From JADLHS01 sp964539515 (GTDB taxonomy: Bacteria > Verrucomicrobiota > Verrucomicrobiia > Limisphaerales > JADLHS01), in NCBI GenBank assembly GCA_964539515.1, contig CAZIJO010000097.1, positions 1 through 20,215 of the forward strand: a stretch of 20,215 bases of DNA. The letters run 5' to 3'. Numbering within the stretch: the first letter of the stretch is position 1; every line of letters begins with the position of its first letter. Positions 1 through 7,179 of the stretch are shown piece after piece. Below the pieces are notes generated by a model, which made no database searches, was not told where the DNA came from, and saw nothing but the letters and a program-made list of their open reading frames with translations. The position numbers and the translations under genes are program-made.

Positions 1-2
1 GC

Positions 3-473
3 ACCTCCTCTTCCCCCACACCGCCTTCCACCCCTCACAAAACTGAGATGCGCGCGTTAGGCTACGCCTACGACAGTTATTCCAAAGCCAACGGGATGAA
101 TGGCGGAGGTTGGAATCCCGACTACCAGCCGCCGTACATCAAGCTGAGCTCGGTTAAGGATGCCGCCGAGGCCATGACATTCATCGAGGAAGCAGACCCG
201 CGTGGGAACAACAAAGGGACTTGGGTGATCGATGTGAAGCCCGCCCCGCGTTGGGTCGATCCCTTTGCCATCTTTCATGGGAATAGCAGCACCATTGCTT
301 TTGCGGACGGTCACTCCGAGGGCCATACGTGGCGGGATCCGAATGTGATCAAGGCCGCCAGAGATTCCTCCAACGGCATTGAAAGTTTTTATTGGGTGGG
401 TGGCGACGCCAAGAACGTGGATTTTCAGTGGGTATATCAGCGTTACAAGCACCTAAAATGGAAGCCGTGGTGA
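3..473 (+). CDS. Pseudopilin-like H-X9-DG protein, 5' end outside window
   Basis: This is the C-terminal part of a type II secretion/type IV pilin-like protein of the large Verrucomicrobiota/Planctomycetota family whose members have a prepilin leader and a C-terminal H-X9-DG motif. That motif is visible as an H followed nine residues later by DG (HGNSSTIAFADGH). The reading frame is open to the left edge. The ATG at 48 would give 141 residues with no leader, so the gene is taken as truncated by the window and not as starting there. The first 15 codons are Pro/Ser/Thr-rich and unlike the family, so a frameshift near 40 cannot be excluded. The complete paralogue follows within 80 bases on the same strand, suggesting co-transcription. 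The function of these pseudopilins is unknown; surface or secretion roles are inferred. Family assignment is firm, the left boundary is not. Confidence 0.78.
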   Translation, partial: TSSSPTPPSTPHKTEMRALGYAYDSYSKANGMNGGGWNPDYQPPYIKLSSVKDAAEAMTFIEEADPRGNNKGTWVIDVKPAPRWVDPFAIFHGNSSTIAFADGHSEGHTWRDPNVIKAARDSSNGIESFYWVGGDAKNVDFQWVYQRYKHLKWKPW

Positions 474-552
474 GGCGCAGCGGCAATCTCCGGTGCCGCC
501 TATTTCGCAAAATGATCTGGATGTACGGCAGCTATCCAAAAATCAGTCCGCT

Positions 553-1311
553 ATGAGCAAACGATCCGCCTTCACGCTAATTGAATTGCTGGTGGTGATT
601 GCCATCATCGCCATTCTTGCCGCCATGTTGCTCCCTGCCTTGGCGAAAGCCAAAGAGAAGGCCAAATCCATCAGCTGCGTCAATATGCTGAAGCAGATGG
701 CGACCGCCGGAATCCTCTACGCGGGCGACAACAATGCCAAGTTCTGTCCCACCTTTTGGGTCCGCGATAACAACGTCCAACGAAAAGCCTGGTTCAATTA
801 CCTGCAATCCTACCAAACCACCAATTTGCTCCTGTGCCCCTCCCGGTCGGCCAAGTTCAATGAGTTGGTCAACAACTATCCCAGCGCCGTGGCGGACAAG
901 GCCATTTCCAATTACGGGGCCAATTTCGCGCTTGGCGGTTGCGATTGGGAGGGAGTCTGGGACGCTAAAGTTTGGCCGCAACTAAAGGACTCGGTGGTGC
1001 GCCGTCCCGCGAGCACCGTCTACATGACCGATGGCGGAAGCCGTCCGGTTAATACGACGGACCCGCTTAAATGCGTCACCGAGAAGTCTCCCGAAAAAGC
1101 CGGCTGCTGGATCGTGCATGATCCGGCCAATGACGCACCTTGCGGCGGCTGCGTGACGTCCGAGGGCGATCCCAACTGGGGTGGGCCCCACCTTCGCCAC
1201 GCCGGCCGCAGCAACGTTTCATTCGTGGATGGCCACGTTCAATCCATGAAGGCTTCGCAGTGGTATTGGGCCGGCACCCCATGGCTGAAGGTGGCCTTGG
1301 GGGGTAATTGA
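553..1311 (+). CDS. Prepilin-type N-terminal methylation domain protein with H-X9-DG motif
   Basis: The protein has 252 residues. Residues 1-6 are a short basic leader (MSKRSA). The class III prepilin signal follows, FTLIELLVVIAIIAILAAM, with the conserved Glu at +5 after the predicted cleavage before Phe7 (Ala at -1 instead of the usual Gly). A hydrophobic helix of about 20 residues and an AKAKEKAK amphipathic stretch come next, as in pseudopilins. The C-terminal region has an H-X9-DG motif (HAGRSNVSFVDGH) and several Cys residues, including a CGGC. An upstream GTG at 493 would add 20 residues before the leader. The ATG at 553 is chosen because it puts the leader at the usual distance. Family knowledge: processed by a PilD-type peptidase and inserted in the inner membrane. 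The exact role is unknown. It is a paralogue of the preceding gene and of the one at 2828-3622. Confidence 0.9.
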   Translation: MSKRSAFTLIELLVVIAIIAILAAMLLPALAKAKEKAKSISCVNMLKQMATAGILYAGDNNAKFCPTFWVRDNNVQRKAWFNYLQSYQTTNLLLCPSRSAKFNELVNNYPSAVADKAISNYGANFALGGCDWEGVWDAKVWPQLKDSVVRRPASTVYMTDGGSRPVNTTDPLKCVTEKSPEKAGCWIVHDPANDAPCGGCVTSEGDPNWGGPHLRHAGRSNVSFVDGHVQSMKASQWYWAGTPWLKVALGGN

Positions 1312-1325
1312 CCCGCTTCGCTTTG

Positions 1326-1347
1326 GGCGACAGCTGCTGCCGCCTTT
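1326..1347 (+). terminator. Candidate hairpin terminator between convergent genes
   Basis: In the 40 bases between the pseudopilin stop and the converging DHH gene there is an inverted repeat. GGCGACAG and CTGCCGCC are separated by a 3-base loop, giving an 8-base stem with one mismatch. It is followed by TTT and then a T-rich stretch that overlaps the end of the opposing gene. This fits a modest intrinsic terminator for the plus-strand genes. The U-run is short, so confidence is low. Confidence 0.35.
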
Positions 1348-1351
1348 CCGT

Positions 1352-2284
1352 CTACTTTTTCTCCAACTCTGCAAAAATACTGTCGAGGCTGTTCAACGGT
1401 GAGTTCTTGGTCGGATTGAGAAAGTGTCGCAGATACTCGATACCCTCAGGAATATTTCGCACCGATTTGGGCAACATGGCCCCGCTGGCATTGGCGTGCC
1501 CGCCGCCTTGGAGCCTTTCTGCCACCTTGATGGCCTCCCCGTTCCGGCTGCGCAGACTGGCAATAACCACCCCGTTGGGCCGCCGGATCATCGTCACCAA
1601 CACGGGATATCGCGTGGCCTGGCGTTCCAGGAGCTGATGCACGATCTGATTGTTATTGCCGATGACGGTGTCCACGTAGCCAACCGTTGGGCTCAGTTCG
1701 ACAACGTTGCCCTTGCTCCATTCGTACCCGAGCGGGTCTTCGATGCGGCGTTTGGTCGCCATGACTTCAAGCAACGGATGGTCGACGAGCTTTTCGATCT
1801 CGCCCTTCAGCAAGGTGTGCAGGTTCCAAAAACCGTAAATCTTCACCAGACTCGCGTAGTCACCAGCCAGAGTGAAATCGGGATCCTCCTCGAGAAACAG
1901 GTCCGAAACATTGTTGAGATGAACCAGCCGATCGAGCACCGGTGAGCTCACCCCGTGCTCGCGACACAATTCGTAGCACAGCAAGCCCGCTGATTTGTTC
2001 ACGTCATGGACCAGCATTGCTTGCGTGGGCGTAACTTCGGTGACGTGATGATCCACCACCAACCAGTTGGCCTTGTCGAGCCGCGCTTCGAAAGTGAGAT
2101 CCGTGACCCAGGCCGACTTCTCGCGCACCTCGCGGTTTTTCCAAAAATTGTAATGATAAGCTTCCAGCGGCACGTCCTTGCCGAAGAGTTTCCGGGCAAG
2201 CCGTTGTAACAATACTCCCGCGACCAAACCATCGAGATCGCTTTCGTGGGTGATGATTACATCTGGGTGGGGCAAAACAGTCAT
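1352..2284 (-). CDS. DHH-family phosphoesterase (DHH/DHHA1)
   Basis: This 310-residue cytoplasmic protein belongs to the DHH phosphoesterase superfamily, which includes nanoRNase/pAp phosphatases, RecJ and exopolyphosphatase-like enzymes. Visible motifs, in order: ESDLDG (residues 14-19, motif I Asp ligands, with E-S in place of the usual D-H/D-A), VTDL (60-63), the signature DHH (78-80), NNVSD (124-128), and the C-terminal DHHA1 motif GGGHANASG (260-268). Together these supply the Mn/Mg ligands and the substrate-binding glycines. Its length matches short stand-alone DHH-DHHA1 proteins, not RecJ. Likely substrates are short oligonucleotides or phosphorylated nucleotides, but the exact one is not readable from sequence. 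It lies 146 bases downstream of the lipoprotein gene on the same strand, so it may be transcribed with it or separately. It appears to be an unrelated housekeeping function among pseudopilin genes. Start ATG at 2284; no clear ribosome binding site. Confidence 0.92.
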   Translation of the reverse strand: MTVLPHPDVIITHESDLDGLVAGVLLQRLARKLFGKDVPLEAYHYNFWKNREVREKSAWVTDLTFEARLDKANWLVVDHHVTEVTPTQAMLVHDVNKSAGLLCYELCREHGVSSPVLDRLVHLNNVSDLFLEEDPDFTLAGDYASLVKIYGFWNLHTLLKGEIEKLVDHPLLEVMATKRRIEDPLGYEWSKGNVVELSPTVGYVDTVIGNNNQIVHQLLERQATRYPVLVTMIRRPNGVVIASLRSRNGEAIKVAERLQGGGHANASGAMLPKSVRNIPEGIEYLRHFLNPTKNSPLNSLDSIFAELEKK

Positions 2285-2430
2285 GGACGCACAGACTACC
2301 GAAAGCGGGCAGAACTGGCGAGCGGGAATCTGCTGGGCATTGGTTGCGGGCAGAAACCATTGGCAACCGGATCCGGCGAGTCAAAAAAACTCACTTAAAG
2401 CCGGTCCCACGGACCGCACCTGCCTCCGAG

Positions 2431-2805
2431 CTAGAATCGCGGTCCACGGTGGACGGCTTGGAACATTTTTGCCCGGAGTTCGTACATTTCCTTGGTATCG
2501 AGGGCGGCATTGGCCGCCATGGCTTGATTAACCTGTTGGAGCGCCAGGCCAACCGCCTGCTTTTGCGCATCGGTGAGCGGACGCTGGGTGACCACCGGAG
2601 CCAAAGCTCTGGTCGCCTCCGCGTAATTGCCGGCTTTCAAGCTGGCAGTCACGCTCTCGATGGATTGTTTGACTTCAGGTTCGGCTGATTGAAATGATTC
2701 CTGCAACGGCTGGGTGGCGTCCGTTTGGACTTCCTGCTTGCAACCGACCAGCCATAACGCCAAGGGGATAAAGACCAGAGCTAAAAGGAATGATAGCGGT
2801 TTCAT
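2431..2805 (-). CDS. Small predicted lipoprotein, helical
   Basis: The protein has 124 residues. The N-terminus is MKPLSFLLALVFIPLALWLVGC, a basic start, a long hydrophobic stretch and an LVGC lipobox, so it should be cleaved and lipidated at Cys22. The remainder is predicted helical with alternating Ala/Glu/Gln. It includes a segment (SLKAGNYAEATRAL, then further helices) resembling one or two TPR-like hairpins, as in small Verrucomicrobiota lipoproteins of unknown role. The frame remains open upstream to 3102, but that extension lies antisense-frame inside the pseudopilin gene and precedes the signal peptide, so the ATG at 2805 is chosen. It begins 22 bases after the pseudopilin stop, which suggests one transcript and possibly a shared envelope function. 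No function is recognised. Confidence 0.75.
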   Translation of the reverse strand: MKPLSFLLALVFIPLALWLVGCKQEVQTDATQPLQESFQSAEPEVKQSIESVTASLKAGNYAEATRALAPVVTQRPLTDAQKQAVGLALQQVNQAMAANAALDTKEMYELRAKMFQAVHRGPRF

Positions 2806-2827
2806 GTTTTCGCAAAGGGGTTTCGAG

Positions 2828-3622
2828 TCACCGGTAAAAATACGACGCTCGGGAATGCGCTTCCGTCGGCTGCCATGGCGAGTCTTTTCCTGTGGCGCCC
2901 GGGGCGTCCAGCAAACCGAAGTCCAGACTGGAGGTTTGTTTGTTTCGCTTGTACTCCGCATGTCCATCACTAGAAATGAGGTTGCCCCCCTGCTCGTGCA
3001 GATTGTTATAATGCTCGCGCGGGGTGCCGCTCCACTCGCTGGAATTGGAAGCGGTCCAAGTGTGCCACTGAGTGTAGACGTCACCAGTACCCTCGGGCTC
3101 ATACCAGTACGCGCCCATCAAAACGTAATGTTCCTGCATGACCACCGTTCGGGAGGGATTGCGCAACCGGCTCGTACCTTTGTTGAGCACCAGTTGGCTG
3201 ACGATCAAGGCAGTCGAGCTTACAGCGGTCGGCGCATAACCCGGCTTCTTTGAGGGTAGCGCGGTCGGGCAGATGTAAACGGGCGTGGTGTCCGTCGGAT
3301 TCTTGGCGCCCACGTAAGGGCGAAATGCTTTCAGGGGATTATTTGCCGCAAACTGACTGTTGAAATCGAAAGTCTCGTTGCCTCCGGGATAGGGCAGTCG
3401 GCCGTTGAAGTCTGCCTCATACATCTGGAGGGCAAGGCCCACCTGCCGCATGTTGCTCAGGCAGGCGGTCCGCTTCGCCTTGGCTTTGGCTTTGCTCAAT
3501 GCCGGCAGCAGCATGGCGGCCAGAATGGCGATGATGGCGATGACCACCAACAACTCGATTAACGTGAAACCAGTACCCGAAAGGGACCCGGTTAGAGGCT
3601 GGCGGCGCCTTGTCCTATCCAT
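2828..3622 (-). CDS. Prepilin-type N-terminal methylation domain protein with H-X9-DG motif
   Basis: The protein has 264 residues. A basic leader (MDRTRRRQPLTGSLSGTG) ends in Gly18, followed by FTLIELLVVIAIIAILAAM, so cleavage should occur at the canonical Gly18-Phe19 bond with Glu23 at +5. The helix is followed by a Lys/Ala-rich stretch (SKAKAKAKRTAC) and a globular domain. That domain carries an H-X9-DG motif (HEQGGNLISSDGH) near residues 210-225. Start ATG at 3622 has a purine-rich AAAGGAAGA just upstream. A strong promoter candidate lies about 117 bases upstream. It probably leads a transcript with the lipoprotein gene 22 bases downstream. It is a paralogue of the two plus-strand pseudopilin genes at the left edge. 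Biological role unknown; a membrane-anchored pseudopilin is inferred from the family. Confidence 0.9.
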   Translation of the reverse strand: MDRTRRRQPLTGSLSGTGFTLIELLVVIAIIAILAAMLLPALSKAKAKAKRTACLSNMRQVGLALQMYEADFNGRLPYPGGNETFDFNSQFAANNPLKAFRPYVGAKNPTDTTPVYICPTALPSKKPGYAPTAVSSTALIVSQLVLNKGTSRLRNPSRTVVMQEHYVLMGAYWYEPEGTGDVYTQWHTWTASNSSEWSGTPREHYNNLHEQGGNLISSDGHAEYKRNKQTSSLDFGLLDAPGATGKDSPWQPTEAHSRASYFYR

Positions 3623-4060
3623 TCTTCCTTTCTGTGCTCACGCATTTGATGGCGACAGGCAATGAAGTCGCCAGTCGCCGGATGGCAACTGCCCACAACG
3701 GACACCCAAGCAAGCGCCATCATGTTGGACACAAAAATATTTTATCTCAATTTCCATCGGTATTCAATGCCAGATTCCAGCTAGGTTTCGCAAAGCCGAA
3801 TCGCCCCCGACAATGGCGGACTCCGATACGATGGTCGAAACTGCCCCTCCGGTTTCGGGCAATGTCCTTGGATGTAATGGCCGGTCTGGAGGCAACTGGA
3901 TTTCATTGCGGCCGATGATGCCGTCGCTTCTCTGGCAACATCGAGCTTTCGTCCCCCTGGTGCCAAATGCCGTCCGAAAAATTCTTCTGACGATTGTTAC
4001 AGACGGCCAACTTTTTCCTGATAGCCTGTTCACTTGCTAGGAAGCGAATCGTAATAAATT
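3623..4060. other. 438-base region without a supported gene
   Basis: This is the divergent spacer between the minus-strand pseudopilin gene and the plus-strand 154-residue gene. It holds the promoter candidate at 3739-3767. Open frames of 60-100 codons exist on both strands (for example 3764-4033 minus), but they show no recognisable family, no signal and no convincing start. I see no tRNA, hairpin with T-run or repeat here. The length leaves room for an untranslated leader or a small RNA, for which there is no positive evidence. Confidence 0.5.
3739..3767 (-). promoter_or_regulatory. Candidate sigma70-type promoter for the pseudopilin-lipoprotein genes
   Basis: Reading the minus strand, TTGAAT (-35, 4 of 6 consensus bases) is followed by exactly 17 bases and then TAAAAT (-10, 5 of 6). 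It sits in an AT-rich patch of an otherwise GC-rich region. A start of transcription near 3732 would give a leader of about 110 bases before the ATG at 3622. This is the best promoter-like match I found in the window. Confidence 0.45.
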
Positions 4061-4525
4061 ATGCGTCACCAGAAATTCACGCCCCGGGCAGATTACCGTC
4101 TCGCGGAAGCTCAACGCACCCAGGCATCAGTCTGCCTCGCGGAGAAGTTTAGGGAATTGAAGTCTTTAACCGTGGAGTTCACACACTTCAGTCCGGAAGG
4201 CGTCACGCGGAACAGCCAGATTAAATACACGGTCAACCCGAATCACGCCAAGTCCGTGTTCCGACTGGATTGTCCCAACAATGAGTGTATTGGCGGGGAT
4301 TTTGATTTGAGCGTGGCGCTATCCCAGACTGTCGCTGCGCGGGAAAGTTCCGCCACCGGTGAAATGTGCTGTCAAGGCTGGTTGAGCAAGACCACGATCG
4401 ACCGAATCCATTGCCGCAATATCTTGCGTTATAAGCTCAGCCTTGAATATGGCGTCCCCTCCCCCAGCGAGCCGGGCCCATTACCGGTAGCCTGTCACGA
4501 TGATCGCACCGTGGCGCGAGCTTGA
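4061..4525 (+). CDS. Conserved hypothetical protein with DCPNxECxGGDFDLS-type cysteine motif
   Basis: The protein has 154 residues with no signal peptide or membrane segment. The core (about residues 30-130) is a compact domain: SLTVEF near 35-40, a strand-like SQIKYTV, then DCPNNECIGGDFDLS (70-84). A second cysteine group follows at 103-104 (EMCCQGW) and 118 (IHCRN), ending in ILRYKLSLEY. The C71-x4-C76 pair plus later cysteines could bind zinc or another metal. From memory, short hypothetical proteins with this motif order occur in many soil bacteria; no function is established. The last 20 residues look non-conserved. Its stop lies 5 bases from the stop of the hybrid kinase gene (tail to tail), so linkage to it is positional only. 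Start ATG at 4061 lacks a clear ribosome binding site. Confidence 0.7.
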   Translation: MRHQKFTPRADYRLAEAQRTQASVCLAEKFRELKSLTVEFTHFSPEGVTRNSQIKYTVNPNHAKSVFRLDCPNNECIGGDFDLSVALSQTVAARESSATGEMCCQGWLSKTTIDRIHCRNILRYKLSLEYGVPSPSEPGPLPVACHDDRTVARA

Positions 4526-4530
4526 CCGCC

Positions 4531-6912
4531 TCAACCCGCGGAGCTGAGACAGCCGTCGACTACGGTCAGCAGCTGGCCGGTCAGATAGGGTTTGGGAAGA
4601 AAAACCTGGCGCTGGTTTTCATTAAACCCCGGCGCGGTAAGTTCAATGCTGTAACCACTCGAATAAACTACCGGGAGATTGGGGCGATCCTCCAATAGAC
4701 GCTGGGAAAGTTCACGGCCCGTCATTCCATTCGGCATCACCATGTCGGTCAGCAGCAGGTCGATCTCATTCCGGTGCTGCAGCCAGAGCTTGAGAGCTTC
4801 CTGGCCGTCATTGGCTTCAAATACGCGGTAGCCTGCCCGTTGCAAGGTGACCCGCGCCAGTTCGCGCACCATCGCCTCATCCTCGGCCAACAGGATGGTG
4901 CGTGCTGGCGTCGATGCCACCGGGGGCTTGGCTGGAGCGCCATTGGAAACGTCCACTACCGGCCGATTGGTCGGCGGCAGGAAAACGCTAAAGCAGGAGC
5001 CCTGGCCGGGCGTGCTCTCCACGGTGATCCAGCCATTGTGTTTTTGAATAATGCCGTGAACGACCGAGAGCCCAAGGCCCGTGCCGCGCCCCGTGGGCTT
5101 GGTGGTGAAGAATGGTTCGAAAATGCGGGGCAATTGTTCGGCCGGGATTCCAGTGCCGGTATCGCATACCGCCAGGCAGACCGCGAGGCCGGGCCGGGCA
5201 TCCGGATTTAGCGATGCCGTCTCCTTGGAAATCGCCGTGGCATCAAGCGTTACCGTGATGGACCCCGCGCCGATGATGGCGTCGCGGGCATTCAGCACGA
5301 GATTGGTAAGAACCTGCTCTATCATGGCGGGATCGGCTTCCACCGGCGGCACCTGATCGGAGACGCGTACGGTGAGCTTCACATTGGCGCCGAGCAGCCG
5401 CCCGAGCATGGCGGTCGTGTTCTCAATGACTTTGGCCAGATGTAACGGTTGCGGAAACATCGCCTGCTTGCGGCTGAATGTCAGCAGTTGGCGGGTTAGG
5501 TTGGCGGCGCGAACGGCGGCACCTTCTACGCGCCCCAGCTCGGGACGAAATTGGGGAGGGAGGTTGGGATTCGCGAGCAACAGCCCCGTGTGGCCCGTGA
5601 TGATGGTGAGGATGTTATTGAAGTCGTGGGCAACCCCTGCCGCCAGCTGGCCCACCGCGTTCATTCGATCGCTCTGTTGCAGATGCTTCTCCAGATTCAC
5701 CCGCTCGGTGATCTCCTGAAGCAGCGAGAACACCCCGACCACCGTGCCATCCGCGCCGACCAACGGCGTATTGAACCATTCGCAAATGATCACGCGCCCG
5801 TCCTTGGTGACATTCTCATTGGTACTATGCGCGCCACCCAAATTCCGATTCACGTCCGCCCAAATCCGATCCATTTCTTCACGGGCCGCTGGAGCCACGA
5901 TGAGCGCGAATCCGGATTTGCCGAGCACTTCCGCGGCGGAATACCCAAAAATCTTTTCGGCACATGGATTCCACCCGATGATCTCCGCCCGCGAATTCCA
6001 TTCGATGAACCCCAAAGGCATCTGACGAATGGTCAGTTGCATCCGCTCCTCCGCCTGACGGGACCGCTGTTCCGCTGCAACGCGGCGCACGATGTCGGCC
6101 CGCAACAGCGCAATGGCCAGCCCCGCACCCACAATGATGAACAGCAGGAGCCCCGTGGTCAAAATGACCGTTCGCCGGGCCTTGCCGATCGCCGCGCCCC
6201 AGGCTCGGGCATCAAAATCAACCCCCAACACCGCTTCCACGTTCCCGTTGGCGTCACGCATCGGCTCGAAGGCGCTCACCCACGTCCCCCACTCGTCGCT
6301 GTAAACTTTGCTATCAAAGTTGGCCTCACCCGCAAACGCCTTCTCCAGGCCTTCCAGTGGCTGCAGATAGACCTTGCCGATCGGCGTGCGAAGTTCATTG
6401 GTCCCGCGATAATCCCCGTTGCGATCATAATCCGTTTCGGAGTCCACCACGAGTATGTTGGTGCCGTCGGACCGCTTTCGCATGGTATAGATGTCATTAA
6501 CTGCGGGGTTCAACTGCTGCCACTGAATCTGGGCCTCGATTAGCGACCGATAAACCGGGTCATCGGCCGGCGTGGCTTCCGTCACTTGCGCGTGGCCCAT
6601 CCGGGCCAGCTGATAGGCGTAAGTTGGCGTTAGCGCGCTGACTTGAGCGATGCTTTCCTCCTGAGCGTGTTCACCTGCGCGTTCGGTCACCCACCAGCCG
6701 CCCACCAAAACGGCACCGAAAACAACCCAGACGAGACGCGGTAACACCGCCGGCTGCCGATGCCGGCGCAACCTGAAGGCGATGAGCCAGAGCAGCCCGA
6801 GGGAACCGACGATCAGCGCCAGGTAATCACCTTGTGCCTCAAATATTGCCACCATGTCAGTCTGCATAACTTCCTGTACCGTCACGGTCCCGAGGGCGTC
6901 CGGCCAAGCCAT
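4531..6912 (-). CDS. Membrane hybrid sensor histidine kinase (sensor-PAS-HisKA-HATPase-REC)
   Basis: Residue numbers below count from a TTG at 6969, which gives 812 residues. The chosen start is ATG 6912 (residue 20 in that numbering), which has GGGTG five bases upstream; ATG 6948 is also possible. Two membrane helices lie at about 49-67 and 79-94. An extracytoplasmic sensor region of about 170 residues (95-265) resembles Cache-type domains and ends VLGVDFDA. A third helix follows at about 267-290. A PAS domain spans 310-425. The HisKA H-box GVAHDFNNIL has the phospho-acceptor His448. The ATP-binding domain has N-box NLVLNARDA, G1 DTGTGIP (603-609) and G2 GTGLGLS (629-635). The receiver domain (690-810) has E696/D697, phospho-acceptor Asp742 in LLTDMVMP, Ser770 and Lys793. 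It should autophosphorylate and pass phosphate to its own receiver. There is no output or DNA-binding domain, and no partner regulator is in view. It may respond to a ligand handled by the neighbouring glycosidases (inference). Confidence 0.95.
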   Translation of the reverse strand: MAWPDALGTVTVQEVMQTDMVAIFEAQGDYLALIVGSLGLLWLIAFRLRRHRQPAVLPRLVWVVFGAVLVGGWWVTERAGEHAQEESIAQVSALTPTYAYQLARMGHAQVTEATPADDPVYRSLIEAQIQWQQLNPAVNDIYTMRKRSDGTNILVVDSETDYDRNGDYRGTNELRTPIGKVYLQPLEGLEKAFAGEANFDSKVYSDEWGTWVSAFEPMRDANGNVEAVLGVDFDARAWGAAIGKARRTVILTTGLLLFIIVGAGLAIALLRADIVRRVAAEQRSRQAEERMQLTIRQMPLGFIEWNSRAEIIGWNPCAEKIFGYSAAEVLGKSGFALIVAPAAREEMDRIWADVNRNLGGAHSTNENVTKDGRVIICEWFNTPLVGADGTVVGVFSLLQEITERVNLEKHLQQSDRMNAVGQLAAGVAHDFNNILTIITGHTGLLLANPNLPPQFRPELGRVEGAAVRAANLTRQLLTFSRKQAMFPQPLHLAKVIENTTAMLGRLLGANVKLTVRVSDQVPPVEADPAMIEQVLTNLVLNARDAIIGAGSITVTLDATAISKETASLNPDARPGLAVCLAVCDTGTGIPAEQLPRIFEPFFTTKPTGRGTGLGLSVVHGIIQKHNGWITVESTPGQGSCFSVFLPPTNRPVVDVSNGAPAKPPVASTPARTILLAEDEAMVRELARVTLQRAGYRVFEANDGQEALKLWLQHRNEIDLLLTDMVMPNGMTGRELSQRLLEDRPNLPVVYSSGYSIELTAPGFNENQRQVFLPKPYLTGQLLTVVDGCLSSAG

Positions 6913-7179
6913 GATCGCACCCGGCGGCTGCCTTCCGTTCGGGACCATGCTCGCGAGAAAAGAGGACAATCACGAGTGCGGCTGGACAGTGCCTGAGGAG
7001 CAAATTCAACACCAAAGCGGATCGTATTCCAGGTTGCAGTTCAATAATTGCGGCCAACAGTCCCTTTGGGAAAACCGGGAACCTGCCGCTTCGCGTGCAC
7101 GGCCATTGTCGGCCGGCGTGGAAGAAGTCAACTCGCACCCAAAGCGAAGGACCGCATTTCACCGCCGCTACTCCCGGAC

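Noticed and set aside
2383..2416. Hairpin CGGTCC-GTG-GGACCG with a run of seven T on the minus strand as a terminator after the lipoprotein gene
   Set aside because: The T-run is separated from the stem by about a dozen bases, so it does not have the form of an intrinsic terminator. It could still be a weak or different signal.
2806..3102. N-terminal extension of the lipoprotein frame
   Set aside because: It overlaps the pseudopilin gene in another frame and would bury the signal peptide and lipobox; ATG 2805 is the sensible start.
5551..6543. 330-codon plus-strand open frame
   Set aside because: It is antisense to the well-supported kinase gene and its translation (many His/Arg/Pro) resembles no protein family.
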